DNA from: Clostridiales bacterium
Lineage (GTDB): Bacteria > Bacillota > Clostridia > Christensenellales > Pumilibacteraceae
NCBI GenBank assembly: GCA_022508505.1
Contig: JAFLVC010000015.1
Span: forward strand, 1-44,549
Length of the DNA stretch: 44,549 bases
Direction of reading: 5' to 3'
A program made the position numbers and the translations under genes. Below, piece after piece: positions 1-5,830 of the stretch. The notes below the pieces were generated by a model. That model was not told the origin of the DNA and did not search any database. It was given only the letters and a program-made list of their open reading frames with translations. Every line of letters starts with the position of its first letter. The first letter of the stretch is position 1.

Positions 1-279
1 AAAAGGGTAAACGTAAGCACACTGCACGGAACGATGAAACGGATATTCCCCGAACACCATCTGCACGAATTGCGATATAGCTTTATTACGCGCTGTAAAG
101 AGTGCGGCGTACACGGAGAAGTCGTAATGCTGTGGGACGGTCACGAGGATGACAACACGATACATTCTTCGAGGATAGACCGAGGTTATACCGACTTTTC
201 AGACGAATTCCTGCTCAAAGAAGCCGAGAAGGTGGATTATCTTCAATGGGATTTCAGCGAGCAAACGGAAGGGAATTAG
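1..279 (+). CDS. Tyrosine recombinase (phage-type integrase), C-terminal part
   Basis: The frame is open from base 1, so this is the last 92 residues of a gene that begins outside the window. The box HELRYSFITRC (HxLR with the catalytic His and Arg of box II) is followed by an ECGV turn and a GH pair in WDGHEDD, and then DRGYTDFSDEF, where the Tyr is the probable nucleophile. This order is that of the catalytic C-terminus of tyrosine recombinases. The GH-to-Tyr spacing is longer than in the commonest form. The gene points towards a tRNA cluster 170 bp away, and tRNA 3' ends are common integration sites for such enzymes, so it may be the last gene of an integrated element or a remnant of one. 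Whether the N-terminus is intact cannot be judged here. Confidence 0.8.
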   Translation, partial: KRVNVSTLHGTMKRIFPEHHLHELRYSFITRCKECGVHGEVVMLWDGHEDDNTIHSSRIDRGYTDFSDEFLLKEAEKVDYLQWDFSEQTEGN

Positions 280-392
280 ATCGTTTTTAGCCTCAAAAAA
301 AGCCCTGCCTACTCCCCAAAAACTCGCCAAATGCCTATTTTTCGGGCAATAAGTCATTAAAATGGGAGTTTGAGTAAAAAATGCCCCAAAAA

Positions 393-442
393 CAAAACAC
401 TATATGTTGTAGTAGAAATTCATGATACACAACATATAGTGT
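393..442 (-). terminator. Rho-independent terminator of the tRNA operon
   Basis: A perfect 14-bp inverted repeat (397-410 and 429-442) with an 18-nt loop lies just past the 3' end of the last tRNA. On the minus strand it is followed by TTTTGTTTTTGG. The stem is AT-rich, but its position and T-tract fit termination of the five-tRNA transcript. Confidence 0.75.
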
Positions 443-444
443 GG

Positions 445-520
445 TGGCAGGGGTAGAAAGATTCGAACTTTCGAAATGACGGAGTCAGAGTCCGTTGCCT
501 TACCACTTGGCGATACCCCT
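445..520 (-). tRNA. tRNA-Gln (anticodon CTG)
   Basis: The minus strand folds into a cloverleaf: acceptor AGGGGTA with TACCCCT, anticodon stem ACGGA/TCCGT, loop CTCTGAC giving anticodon CTG, T loop TTCGAAT. Discriminator G and CCA are encoded (445-447). It is the last tRNA of the operon. Confidence 0.93.
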
Positions 521-540
521 TCGTGGGAAATTATTCAATT

Positions 541-615
541 TGGCAGGGGTAGCAGGATTCGAACCTGCGCATACGAAAGTCAAAGTCTCGTGCCTTACCG
601 CTTGGCGATACCCCT
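541..615 (-). tRNA. tRNA-Gln (anticodon TTG)
   Basis: Acceptor AGGGGTA/TACCCCT is identical to that of the neighbouring tRNA-Gln. The anticodon stem is CGAGA/TTTCG with loop CTTTGAC, giving anticodon TTG. CCA is encoded (541-543). With the CTG isoacceptor it covers both Gln codons. Confidence 0.93.
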
Positions 616-649
616 ATGTGTAACCGCTTGATTAGAGCGGTTACTTAAA

Positions 650-727
650 TGGGGTGAGTACAGAGATTCGAACTCTGGGCCTCCAGGGCCACAACCTGGC
701 GCTCTAACCAGCTGAGCTATACCCACC
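650..727 (-). tRNA. tRNA-His (anticodon GTG)
   Basis: Acceptor GTGGGTA/TACTCAC, anticodon stem CCAGG/CCTGG with loop TTGTGGC giving anticodon GTG. The discriminator is C and there is a G at position -1 (base 727), the pair recognised by histidyl-tRNA synthetase. CCA is encoded. Confidence 0.94.
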
Positions 728-731
728 ACAA

Positions 732-808
732 TGGCACGCCCGGGGGGATTTGAACCCTCGACAAACGCCTTAGAAGGGCGCTGCTCTATCCAGCTGAGCT
801 ACGGGCGC
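732..808 (-). tRNA. tRNA-Arg (anticodon TCT)
   Basis: Acceptor GCGCCCG/CGGGCGT, anticodon stem GCGCC/GGCGT with loop CTTCTAA giving anticodon TCT, which reads AGA/AGG. CCA is encoded. The T stem GAGGG/CCCCC has one A-C mismatch at its second pair; the rest of the cloverleaf is normal. Confidence 0.92.
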
Positions 809-814
809 AAAAGC

Positions 815-888
815 TGGAGCGGGTGATGGGAATCGAACCCACGTAGTCGGCTTGGAAGGCCGAAGCTCTACCATTGAGCTACACCCGC
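815..888 (-). tRNA. tRNA-Gly (anticodon TCC)
   Basis: Acceptor GCGGGTG/CACCCGC, anticodon stem TCGGC/GCCGA with loop CTTCCAA giving anticodon TCC. CCA is encoded (815-817). It is the first tRNA of the minus-strand operon Gly-Arg-His-Gln-Gln. Confidence 0.94.
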
Positions 889-901
889 ACGTGCGGATTA
901 T

Positions 902-932
902 AGAATAACATAATATCCTTGGTTTTGTCAAC
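902..932 (-). promoter_or_regulatory. Promoter of the five-tRNA operon
   Basis: A consensus -35 TTGACA (minus strand, 927-932) lies upstream of tRNA-Gly. TTATTC (903-908, 18-nt spacer) or TATTCT (902-907, 19 nt) can serve as -10. A perfect TATAAT at 897-902 is too far (24 nt) to pair with this -35. Confidence 0.6.
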
Positions 933-941
933 GATTTTTAA

Positions 942-967
942 CATACTTCTTTTGTAAAAGAAGTATG
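942..967. repeat. Dispersed palindrome, copy 1
   Basis: A perfect 12-bp palindrome (942-953 and 956-967, 2-nt centre) of the form CATACTTCTTTT plus its complement. A near-identical palindrome occurs at 15212-15237 and a truncated copy at 1051-1075. The 940-1285 stretch holds no convincing gene; besides these repeats and the tRNA-Tyr promoter I see nothing in it. Confidence 0.75.
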
Positions 968-1050
968 CAAGAAAACTTTGATGATTGTAGGTGCCGTCAA
1001 TTGTTTTGTCGCACTTGAATAGCGTGTTGCGTTGGATTTAGCTTTCAGGT

Positions 1051-1075
1051 TGCTTTTGTAAAAGAAGTATGCAAG
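1051..1075. repeat. Dispersed palindrome, truncated copy 2
   Basis: It carries the right half of the palindrome (TTTTGTAAAAGAAGTATGC) followed by CAAG, as copy 1 does. The left arm is replaced by GGTTGC, the same bases that precede the palindrome at 15212. Confidence 0.6.
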
Positions 1076-1286
1076 ATTTTTTACCGTTGTGTGTTTACTT
1101 ATTTGGTAGTTTTTCGTTACACCCGAGGAATTTTGTTTCTGTAGATATTGCTCGACGCTATACTCTTTTGCGGAGAAAGTAGGGAATGGAGTTTTGGCGA
1201 ACGGAGGCGTGTCATACGCTTAGAATTATGTTTGAATAGACTTTTTTAAAATTTTCCGTAAAAGCATTGTAGGCGAGTGAAAACAC

Positions 1287-1315
1287 TTGACAATATTAAA
1301 CCTATATGCTAAAAT
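1287..1315 (+). promoter_or_regulatory. Promoter of tRNA-Tyr
   Basis: TTGACA (1287-1292), 17-nt spacer, TAAAAT (1310-1315). This is a near-consensus sigma-70/SigA promoter ending 16 nt before the tRNA 5' end. Confidence 0.85.
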
Positions 1316-1331
1316 CATTTAGCTATCATAA

Positions 1332-1416
1332 GGACGGGTTCCCGAGTGGCCAAAGGGAACAGACTGTAAATCTGTCAGCATCGCTTTCGGTGGTTCGAAT
1401 CCACCCCCGTCCACCA
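1332..1416 (+). tRNA. tRNA-Tyr (anticodon GTA)
   Basis: Acceptor GGACGGG/CCCGTCC with discriminator A and encoded CCA (1414-1416). The anticodon stem is ACAGA/TCTGT with loop CTGTAAA, giving anticodon GTA. It has the long variable arm of bacterial tRNA-Tyr. It is a single-gene unit with its own promoter and terminator. Confidence 0.95.
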
Positions 1417-1453
1417 AAAATCGGTAATGTCGTAAGATGTTGCCGATTTTTAC
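1417..1453 (+). terminator. Terminator after tRNA-Tyr
   Basis: AAAATCGGTAA pairs with TTGCCGATTTT (one G-T pair) around a loop of about 13 nt, followed by T residues, directly after the tRNA CCA. Confidence 0.8.
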
Positions 1454-1530
1454 ATATTCACTTTTCACTATTCATGCTTCACTTGTTTGGGTGCCGATTT
1501 TTGGAAGTAAAAAGTAATAGTGAATAGTTG

Positions 1531-1582
1531 ACAGTCCCTCAGTCTCGCTTCGCTCGCCAGCTCCCCTTACACAGGGGAGCCT
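1531..1582 (+). repeat. CCCTCAGTC-type intergenic repeat, copy 1
   Basis: It contains TCCCTCAGTC, a spacer with CGCTTCGCTCG, then the hairpin CTCCCCT-tacac-AGGGGAG. A related copy lies in the opposite orientation at 14100-14151. Repeats of this type recur in many uncultured clostridial genomes (recalled, not searched). The 1454-1736 stretch otherwise holds only AT-rich sequence with direct and inverted copies of TTCACTATTCA. Confidence 0.6.
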
Positions 1583-1701
1583 GATGCTGAAACGCAAGAG
1601 CAACGCGCTCACGCTTTGTGTTGCATGTGGCGCACTTGTTATACCTGTGCACCCGCCATGATATCAAAATAGAAGTGTCCCTATTTTGTTACATATAAAT
1701 A

Positions 1702-1730
1702 TTGATTTAATAGATATAATATGATATAAT
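1702..1730 (+). promoter_or_regulatory. Promoter of the small zinc-ribbon gene (predicted leaderless)
   Basis: TTGATT (1702-1707), 17-nt spacer, TATAAT (1725-1730). The start codon follows exactly 6 nt after the -10 box, where transcription would begin, and no SD precedes it. Confidence 0.7.
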
Positions 1731-1736
1731 ATATAT

Positions 1737-1997
1737 ATGTCTCACAGCAAAATAACAAAGCGCGGATATTCATACCGTTTGGAAGAGTGGTTTCCGCATG
1801 CGAAAAAGTACATCAATACATGTGTAATATGCGGGCATAAAGGCTACAGTCCAGTCATTGATGACGAGGGTTTTTGCGATCAGCCCGGCAATGGGGCTAT
1901 TTATACAGAGCTTAAAAAGACGCTGGAAGTTTTGCCGTTAGATGAATTAGGTCGGTGCGAGTATTGCGCAACGGTGCAAGACAAACAACACAAGTAA
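1737..1997 (+). CDS. Small zinc-ribbon-like protein of unknown function
   Basis: An 86-residue protein with two Cys pairs, CVIC at about residue 29 and CEYC at about residue 74, which look like the knuckles of a zinc ribbon. A Gly/Asp-rich middle includes FCDQPGNGAIY. I recognise no named family; short proteins of this look occur as hypotheticals in Clostridia. The ATG sits 6 nt after a good -10 box and lacks an SD, so its mRNA is probably leaderless. A terminator follows at once, so it is monocistronic. Its base composition is AT-rich like the rest of this accessory region. Confidence 0.65.
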   Translation: MSHSKITKRGYSYRLEEWFPHAKKYINTCVICGHKGYSPVIDDEGFCDQPGNGAIYTELKKTLEVLPLDELGRCEYCATVQDKQHK

Positions 1998-2036
1998 TCT
2001 GATAGTATTGATAATATCGACGCAGAATATAATATT

Positions 2037-2066
2037 GGGCAAACAATAGTTTACGCCCATTTTTTG
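2037..2066 (+). terminator. Terminator after the small zinc-ribbon gene
   Basis: GGGCAAAC pairs with GTTT and GCCC (2-nt bulge), followed by ATTTTTTG. It closes the gene ending at 1997. Confidence 0.65.
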
Positions 2067-2095
2067 TTTATCGGGGGAATGTGAATAATAGTGTC

Positions 2096-2124
2096 GTGAC
2101 ATAATTGCGCAAATTTGCTATAAT
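2096..2124 (+). promoter_or_regulatory. Promoter and likely operator of the XRE gene
   Basis: GTGACA (2096-2101), 17-nt spacer, TATAAT (2119-2124). The spacer contains the perfect palindrome GCAAATTTGC (2109-2118). An operator there would let the regulator repress its own gene; that role is inferred. Confidence 0.65.
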
Positions 2125-2151
2125 AGGGTTGCGTAAAAGGAGGGTTTGCGC

Positions 2152-2643
2152 ATGACTTTCGGAGAAAAGCTGAAAAAGTTACGGCACGACAACGATTTGA
2201 CGCAAGAGCAGTTTGCGGAAAAGATTTTTGTAACTCGTACTGCCGTATCGAAGTGGGAGACGGACAACGGATATCCGAGCATAGACAGTTTAAAAGAAAT
2301 CTCGAACCTGTTCGGAGTCAGTATCGACGATTTGATTTCCGACGCCGACGTGGAAAACAAAAAGCTGCTTGATGACAAAATAGCAAAAAGGTTTTACTAT
2401 ATCGCCATTGCTTTTTGGGCATGGACGGTCATATTTACATCATTAACTCATTTTTTGAAACAACCGCTTTTTAATATCGGCAGCATAATCGGAGTTACGG
2501 CGTATATTGTCTGCGGCATATTGTCTAAACCCAAATATCAACGTTTACAAGCTCGCAAACGTGTTGTATTCTATATTATATCGCGTTTAATCATGATTGC
2601 CGTCATAGTAGGCCTGATTACTTACACGTTTGTAGCGATATAA
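2152..2643 (+). CDS. XRE-family transcriptional regulator with membrane domain
   Basis: The 163-residue protein begins with an HTH_3 (Cro/CI) domain at about residues 3-60, including DLTQEQFAEK and VSKWETDNGYPS, the typical helix-turn-helix and recognition helix. After a short linker come three hydrophobic segments (about 81-101, 106-124 and 138-162), so the DNA-binding domain is probably tethered to the membrane. I chose the ATG at 2152 because AGGAGG lies 8 nt upstream; a TTG at 2146 in the same frame is too close to that SD. The promoter holds a palindrome suited to autoregulation. No partner gene identifies its target or signal. Confidence 0.85.
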   Translation: MTFGEKLKKLRHDNDLTQEQFAEKIFVTRTAVSKWETDNGYPSIDSLKEISNLFGVSIDDLISDADVENKKLLDDKIAKRFYYIAIAFWAWTVIFTSLTHFLKQPLFNIGSIIGVTAYIVCGILSKPKYQRLQARKRVVFYIISRLIMIAVIVGLITYTFVAI

Positions 2644-2662
2644 AATTTATTTATGATAGTAC

Positions 2663-2691
2663 TTGAAATAGCCTATATTTTTTGATATACT
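2663..2691 (+). promoter_or_regulatory. Promoter of the VOC/HD gene pair
   Basis: TTGAAA (2663-2668), 17-nt spacer, TATACT (2686-2691), leaving a leader of about 20 nt with GGAG before the ATG at 2717. Confidence 0.7.
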
Positions 2692-2716
2692 GAAAAAAAT
2701 CGGTGTTGGAGAATAT

Positions 2717-3142
2717 ATGGTTAAGATTACGCCGAACTTTAATTTTAACGGCAAATGCGAGCAAGCTATTCGTCTTTACGAACAGGCATTTAGCGCTAAA
2801 ATAGAATGTTTGCTTCGTTATTGCGACGCGCGTTCGGAAGACTGCGACAAAAAGCTCACGCAGGAGCAAAAGAACTACATATATCACGCAGAAATATATA
2901 TCGGCAATCAAAGAATTATGATGGCCGATAATTTGGATATCGATTTTAAGCCGAGCAGTGCGCTGTCTTTAACTGTTACAATGGACACAAAAGAAGACGT
3001 TATAAAGGCATTTGAGATATTGAAAGACGGCAGTGAAATAATATATCCCGTTCACAGCACGACATACAGTTCTTGCACTTGTAGCTTAGTGGACAAATTC
3101 GGGTTTCGGTGGGTGATTATGACCGAACAGACGGAACGATAA
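2717..3142 (+). CDS. PhnB-like VOC superfamily protein
   Basis: This 141-residue protein has the layout of PhnB/YjdN-type vicinal-oxygen-chelate proteins. It opens with ITPNFNFNGKCEQAIRLYEQAF, then has IYHAEIYIGNQRIMMADN and ends with SCTCSLVDKFGFRWVIM, the last matching the usual D-x-F-G-x-x-W close of this family. Substrates of such proteins are mostly unknown. The start has GGAG 5 nt upstream. The next gene starts 5 nt after this stop, so the two are probably cotranslated. Confidence 0.8.
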   Translation: MVKITPNFNFNGKCEQAIRLYEQAFSAKIECLLRYCDARSEDCDKKLTQEQKNYIYHAEIYIGNQRIMMADNLDIDFKPSSALSLTVTMDTKEDVIKAFEILKDGSEIIYPVHSTTYSSCTCSLVDKFGFRWVIMTEQTER

Positions 3143-3147
3143 CAGCA

Positions 3148-3744
3148 ATGCGCAAGGATATATCTTTGACAAACGGGATACCTTCTCGGCAAGAAGCGGA
3201 AGAAATCTTGCGAGAGGCGGAAACGCACAACGTCGGGACTTGGGGCAATCACAGCCGCAATGTCGCCATGTGCGCCGAAAGAATTGCGGTTGCTTGCGGC
3301 ATGGACGGGGACAAGGCATACGTTTTGGGCTTACTGCACGATATAGGCAGAAAATTCGGGGTGCGGCACTTGGGGCACGTGTACGACGGCTATAAGTATA
3401 TGCTCGATTCGGGCTATGCGCAAGTCGCTAAAATATGTCTGACGCATTCGTTTTGTGTTCAGGATGTATCGGTTTATGTCGGAAAATTTGATATTATCGA
3501 CAGTGAACTGCAAGAATTGAAAGATTCGCTCGCTTTCGTCGAGTACGACGATTACGACAGACTTATTCAACTGTGCGACGCACTTGGCGGGGCAAACGGT
3601 GTAGTGGATATCGAGGAGCGCATGCAGGACGTAAAAAATCGATACGGCTTTTATCCTCAAAACAAATGGGATAAGAATATCGAATTGAAACAATATTTTG
3701 AAAATATCGCGGGTCAAAACATATATGAAATAGTCGGGCAATAA
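3148..3744 (+). CDS. HD-domain phosphohydrolase
   Basis: The 198-residue protein carries an HD domain: His in WGNHSRNVA, the HD pair in LLHDIGRKFG, and H in CLTHSF. These are the metal ligands of the HD superfamily, whose members hydrolyse nucleotides or phosphoesters. The opening IPSRQEAEEIL and the HVYDGYKYM segment are typical of a clostridial HD subgroup of unknown substrate. An in-frame GTG at 3109 would overlap the VOC gene by 34 bp. The ATG at 3148, 5 nt after the VOC stop, is preferred because the family's conserved region begins shortly after it, but its SD is weak. Confidence 0.8.
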   Translation: MRKDISLTNGIPSRQEAEEILREAETHNVGTWGNHSRNVAMCAERIAVACGMDGDKAYVLGLLHDIGRKFGVRHLGHVYDGYKYMLDSGYAQVAKICLTHSFCVQDVSVYVGKFDIIDSELQELKDSLAFVEYDDYDRLIQLCDALGGANGVVDIEERMQDVKNRYGFYPQNKWDKNIELKQYFENIAGQNIYEIVGQ

Positions 3745-3798
3745 TTCCGACTTTTATACTGTGATAAATATCAATAATACTCAACGGAGGAAATACTT

Positions 3799-4200
3799 AT
3801 GAAACTCGACGGCATTGGGCTTTTTGTAAACGACATGGCAAAAATGGTGCGGTTTTACCGCGACGTGCTGGGATTTGAAATCAAAGAGGGCGAGGACGCG
3901 GTAAACGTCTACCTCATAAAAGACGGCACGCTGTTCATGTTATACGAAAGAAAGAATTTTGAAAAGATGACGAGCAGAAAGTACGAGTATTTGAAAGGTC
4001 TTAACGGTCATTTCGAAATCGCACTGTACGTAGATACGTTTGACGAGGTTGACAAAATGTTCGACGAGGTAGTGAAGAAAGGCGCCGTGTCCGTATTGGA
4101 GCCTACAACCGAGATGTGGGGACAGCGCACGTGCTATATTGCCGATCCCGAGGGTAATTTGGTGGAGATAGGCTCTTTCAACAAGCCGTTTGAAAGATAA
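3799..4200 (+). CDS. Glyoxalase/bleomycin-resistance-type VOC protein
   Basis: A 133-residue VOC protein with two beta-alpha-beta-beta-beta halves: LFVNDMAKMVRFYRDVLGFEI in the first, and YVDTFDEVDKMFDEVVKKGA to CYIADPEGNLVEIGSF in the second. The closing DPEGNxxEI signature supports the fold. Potential metal ligands include the Glu near the end (VEIG). The substrate cannot be told. The ATG has a strong SD (GGAGGAAA). It follows the HD gene by 54 bp and precedes the NERD gene, so this accessory block may be one transcript. Confidence 0.8.
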   Translation: MKLDGIGLFVNDMAKMVRFYRDVLGFEIKEGEDAVNVYLIKDGTLFMLYERKNFEKMTSRKYEYLKGLNGHFEIALYVDTFDEVDKMFDEVVKKGAVSVLEPTTEMWGQRTCYIADPEGNLVEIGSFNKPFER

Positions 4201-4225
4201 ATTAAGGTCTTTTGGAGTCATACAT

Positions 4226-4984
4226 ATGGCAATAGCTATTGTCTTTATCGTAATAGCGGCAATTATTATAACTGTTGTTTGCGTAGTCGTCGGTACAAAA
4301 ACTCAAGCCCCCGAGTCAAAAGGTGAGCGCGGTGAGAATAAGGTTGCGCAAGTATTAGGTAATACGATAGAAGGTGAACAATATGTTATAAATGATTTAC
4401 TGTTCGAAAATGAGCCGGGACAATCGTGCCAAATAGACCATGTTTTTATAAATAAGTTTGGGATATGGGTAATTGAAACAAAAAACTATGCAGGCAGTAT
4501 TTACGGTCAGGAAGATCAACGCGAATGGACGCAGGTGCTCGCATCCGGCTATGTAAAGAATAAATTACATAATCCTGTCAAACAAAACGCTTCGCACATA
4601 TATCATTTATCGAAATATCTTAAAATAAAAGGCATTTTTCATAATATTGTCGTTTTTTTATCGCGTGCAGATATATCTAACGTTGTTTCAGATAATGTAT
4701 ATACATTATCTGAGTTGTATTTAATCAAAACTCAAAGGACGGAAGTGTCGTTAACCGTTGCACAAATGGAACACTATTATCAAAAACTTGTAGAGCTGAA
4801 GAACAGTTCTACAATAAGCAAAGGAGAGCATATTGATAATATCCACAGACGACAGATGCAAGTTCAGAACGGATTTTGTCCGAGGTGCGGCGGCAAGCTT
4901 GTTTTGCGAGAAGGAAAACGCGGGCAGTTTTACGGATGTTCAAATTATCCTGACTGCAGATTTATTAAAGATATTGATGAATAA
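4226..4984 (+). CDS. Membrane-anchored NERD protein with topoisomerase-type zinc finger
   Basis: The 252-residue protein has an N-terminal membrane segment (about 3-24), a NERD domain (about 38-150), and a C-terminal four-Cys finger (about 220-250: CPRCGG, then GCSNYPDCRF) of the type that ends topoisomerase IA. NERD is a nuclease-related domain. The residues E in GERGEN, D in CQIDHVFI and E-x-K in VIETKNY match the endonuclease-fold core. The last finger suggests nucleic-acid binding. The ATG at 4226 has GGAG 8 nt upstream; a TTG at 4190 inside the VOC gene is less likely. The function of NERD proteins is poorly known. Composition is AT-rich (poly-A and poly-T runs), unlike the downstream genes. 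Confidence 0.82.
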   Translation: MAIAIVFIVIAAIIITVVCVVVGTKTQAPESKGERGENKVAQVLGNTIEGEQYVINDLLFENEPGQSCQIDHVFINKFGIWVIETKNYAGSIYGQEDQREWTQVLASGYVKNKLHNPVKQNASHIYHLSKYLKIKGIFHNIVVFLSRADISNVVSDNVYTLSELYLIKTQRTEVSLTVAQMEHYYQKLVELKNSSTISKGEHIDNIHRRQMQVQNGFCPRCGGKLVLREGKRGQFYGCSNYPDCRFIKDIDE

Positions 4985-5028
4985 TTTGTGATATTTATAA
5001 AACGTATCTATTGTGGATTCGTGTTATC

Positions 5029-5739
5029 TTATTTTGCCTCTTCTCTTATTATCGAAACTTCGCCGGAGTCGACGGCGACGGTCGCCATGCCGATACGGAC
5101 TATGAGCGTGCCGTCAGTTTCTACGTTTTCCGCAAACCCGCGCACCGTCACGCCGTCTTTTACAAAGCTGATATCCTTTCCGACGGTGTCGCACAGCGCG
5201 TTATACCTTGCGTGGTCGAATTTGGCGAGCGCGTAGAGGTGAATGCGGCGCAAGAGCTCGGCGCAGAACGCGTTGACTTTTTCCTCGGGCGCATTCAGCG
5301 TCGCGGCGTTGTCGAGCCCTGCGTTTTCGAGCGCAAACTGTGTAGTGGCGTAGTTTATGCCAATGCCGATAAGATATTCGCCGCGGCGAGGCGAGCGGCA
5401 CAGTATTCCGCACACCTTTTTGCCGTCGGCCATGACGTCGTTTACCCATTTGAGCCGAGTGTCGACGCCGAGCACGTTTTTTATCGTGTCGTGTACGGCG
5501 AGTCCGACGGCGGGGGTCAGCGTGTGTGCGTCTATTGCGAGGCTGCTCAGTCGCATGACGATATACAGTCCGCCGAGCGGTGAATGAAAGGTGTGCTCGC
5601 CTCTGCCCGCGCCGCGCTTTTGACTGCGTGCTATAATCGCGTCGTAGTTTCCAATCTCGTCAAAGGTCGATGCGCAGCTTTTTACGCACCGCGTGCGAAA
5701 CCCCGTAATTTTCTTTATGTACTTAGCGTCAGGCCCCAT
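5029..5739 (-). CDS. birA: Biotin-[acetyl-CoA-carboxylase] ligase (BirA, short form)
   Basis: This 236-residue protein is a biotin protein ligase of the class without an N-terminal HTH, so it should biotinylate carrier proteins but not bind DNA. It shows the STFDEI opening, the biotin/AMP loop SQKRGAGRGEHTFHSPLGGLY, the core KWVNDVMADGKKVCGIL with the catalytic Lys, and GIGINYA. A C-terminal SH3-like cap follows (from about residue 185). The gene is divergent from the apbE-like gene across 91 bp. Its ATG lies exactly 6 nt after the -10 box and has no SD, so translation from a leaderless mRNA is likely. No biotin-dependent carboxylase is seen in the window. Confidence 0.9.
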   Translation of the reverse strand: MGPDAKYIKKITGFRTRCVKSCASTFDEIGNYDAIIARSQKRGAGRGEHTFHSPLGGLYIVMRLSSLAIDAHTLTPAVGLAVHDTIKNVLGVDTRLKWVNDVMADGKKVCGILCRSPRRGEYLIGIGINYATTQFALENAGLDNAATLNAPEEKVNAFCAELLRRIHLYALAKFDHARYNALCDTVGKDISFVKDGVTVRGFAENVETDGTLIVRIGMATVAVDSGEVSIIREEAK

Positions 5740-5745
5740 GCTTGC

Positions 5746-5774
5746 ATTATATCATTTTTCGCGAATCAAATCAA
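5746..5774 (-). promoter_or_regulatory. Promoter of birA (predicted leaderless)
   Basis: Minus strand TTGATT (5769-5774), 17-nt spacer, TATAAT (5746-5751). The ATG begins 6 nt beyond the -10 box at 5739, so the predicted first transcribed base is the A of ATG. Confidence 0.75.
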
Positions 5775-5794
5775 GTACACGGACATTGTCGGGA

Positions 5795-5824
5795 TTGACT
5801 ATTGACGACAATATATGTTATAAT
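5795..5824 (+). promoter_or_regulatory. Promoter of the apbE-tyrS-pucR operon (predicted leaderless)
   Basis: TTGACT (5795-5800), 18-nt spacer, TATAAT (5819-5824). A GTG start codon follows 6 nt after the -10 box at 5831, again without an SD. The -35 boxes of this promoter and of birA are about 20 bp apart and diverge. Confidence 0.7.
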
Positions 5825-5830
5825 TACAGT

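Noticed and set aside
4190-4225. TTG start for the NERD gene overlapping the VOC gene
   Set aside because: No SD there, while ATG 4226 has GGAG at a good distance and begins the membrane segment.
5693-5830. Longer N-terminus for the apbE-like gene from ATG 5693
   Set aside because: It would start inside birA and upstream of the promoter; the signal peptide begins at 5831.
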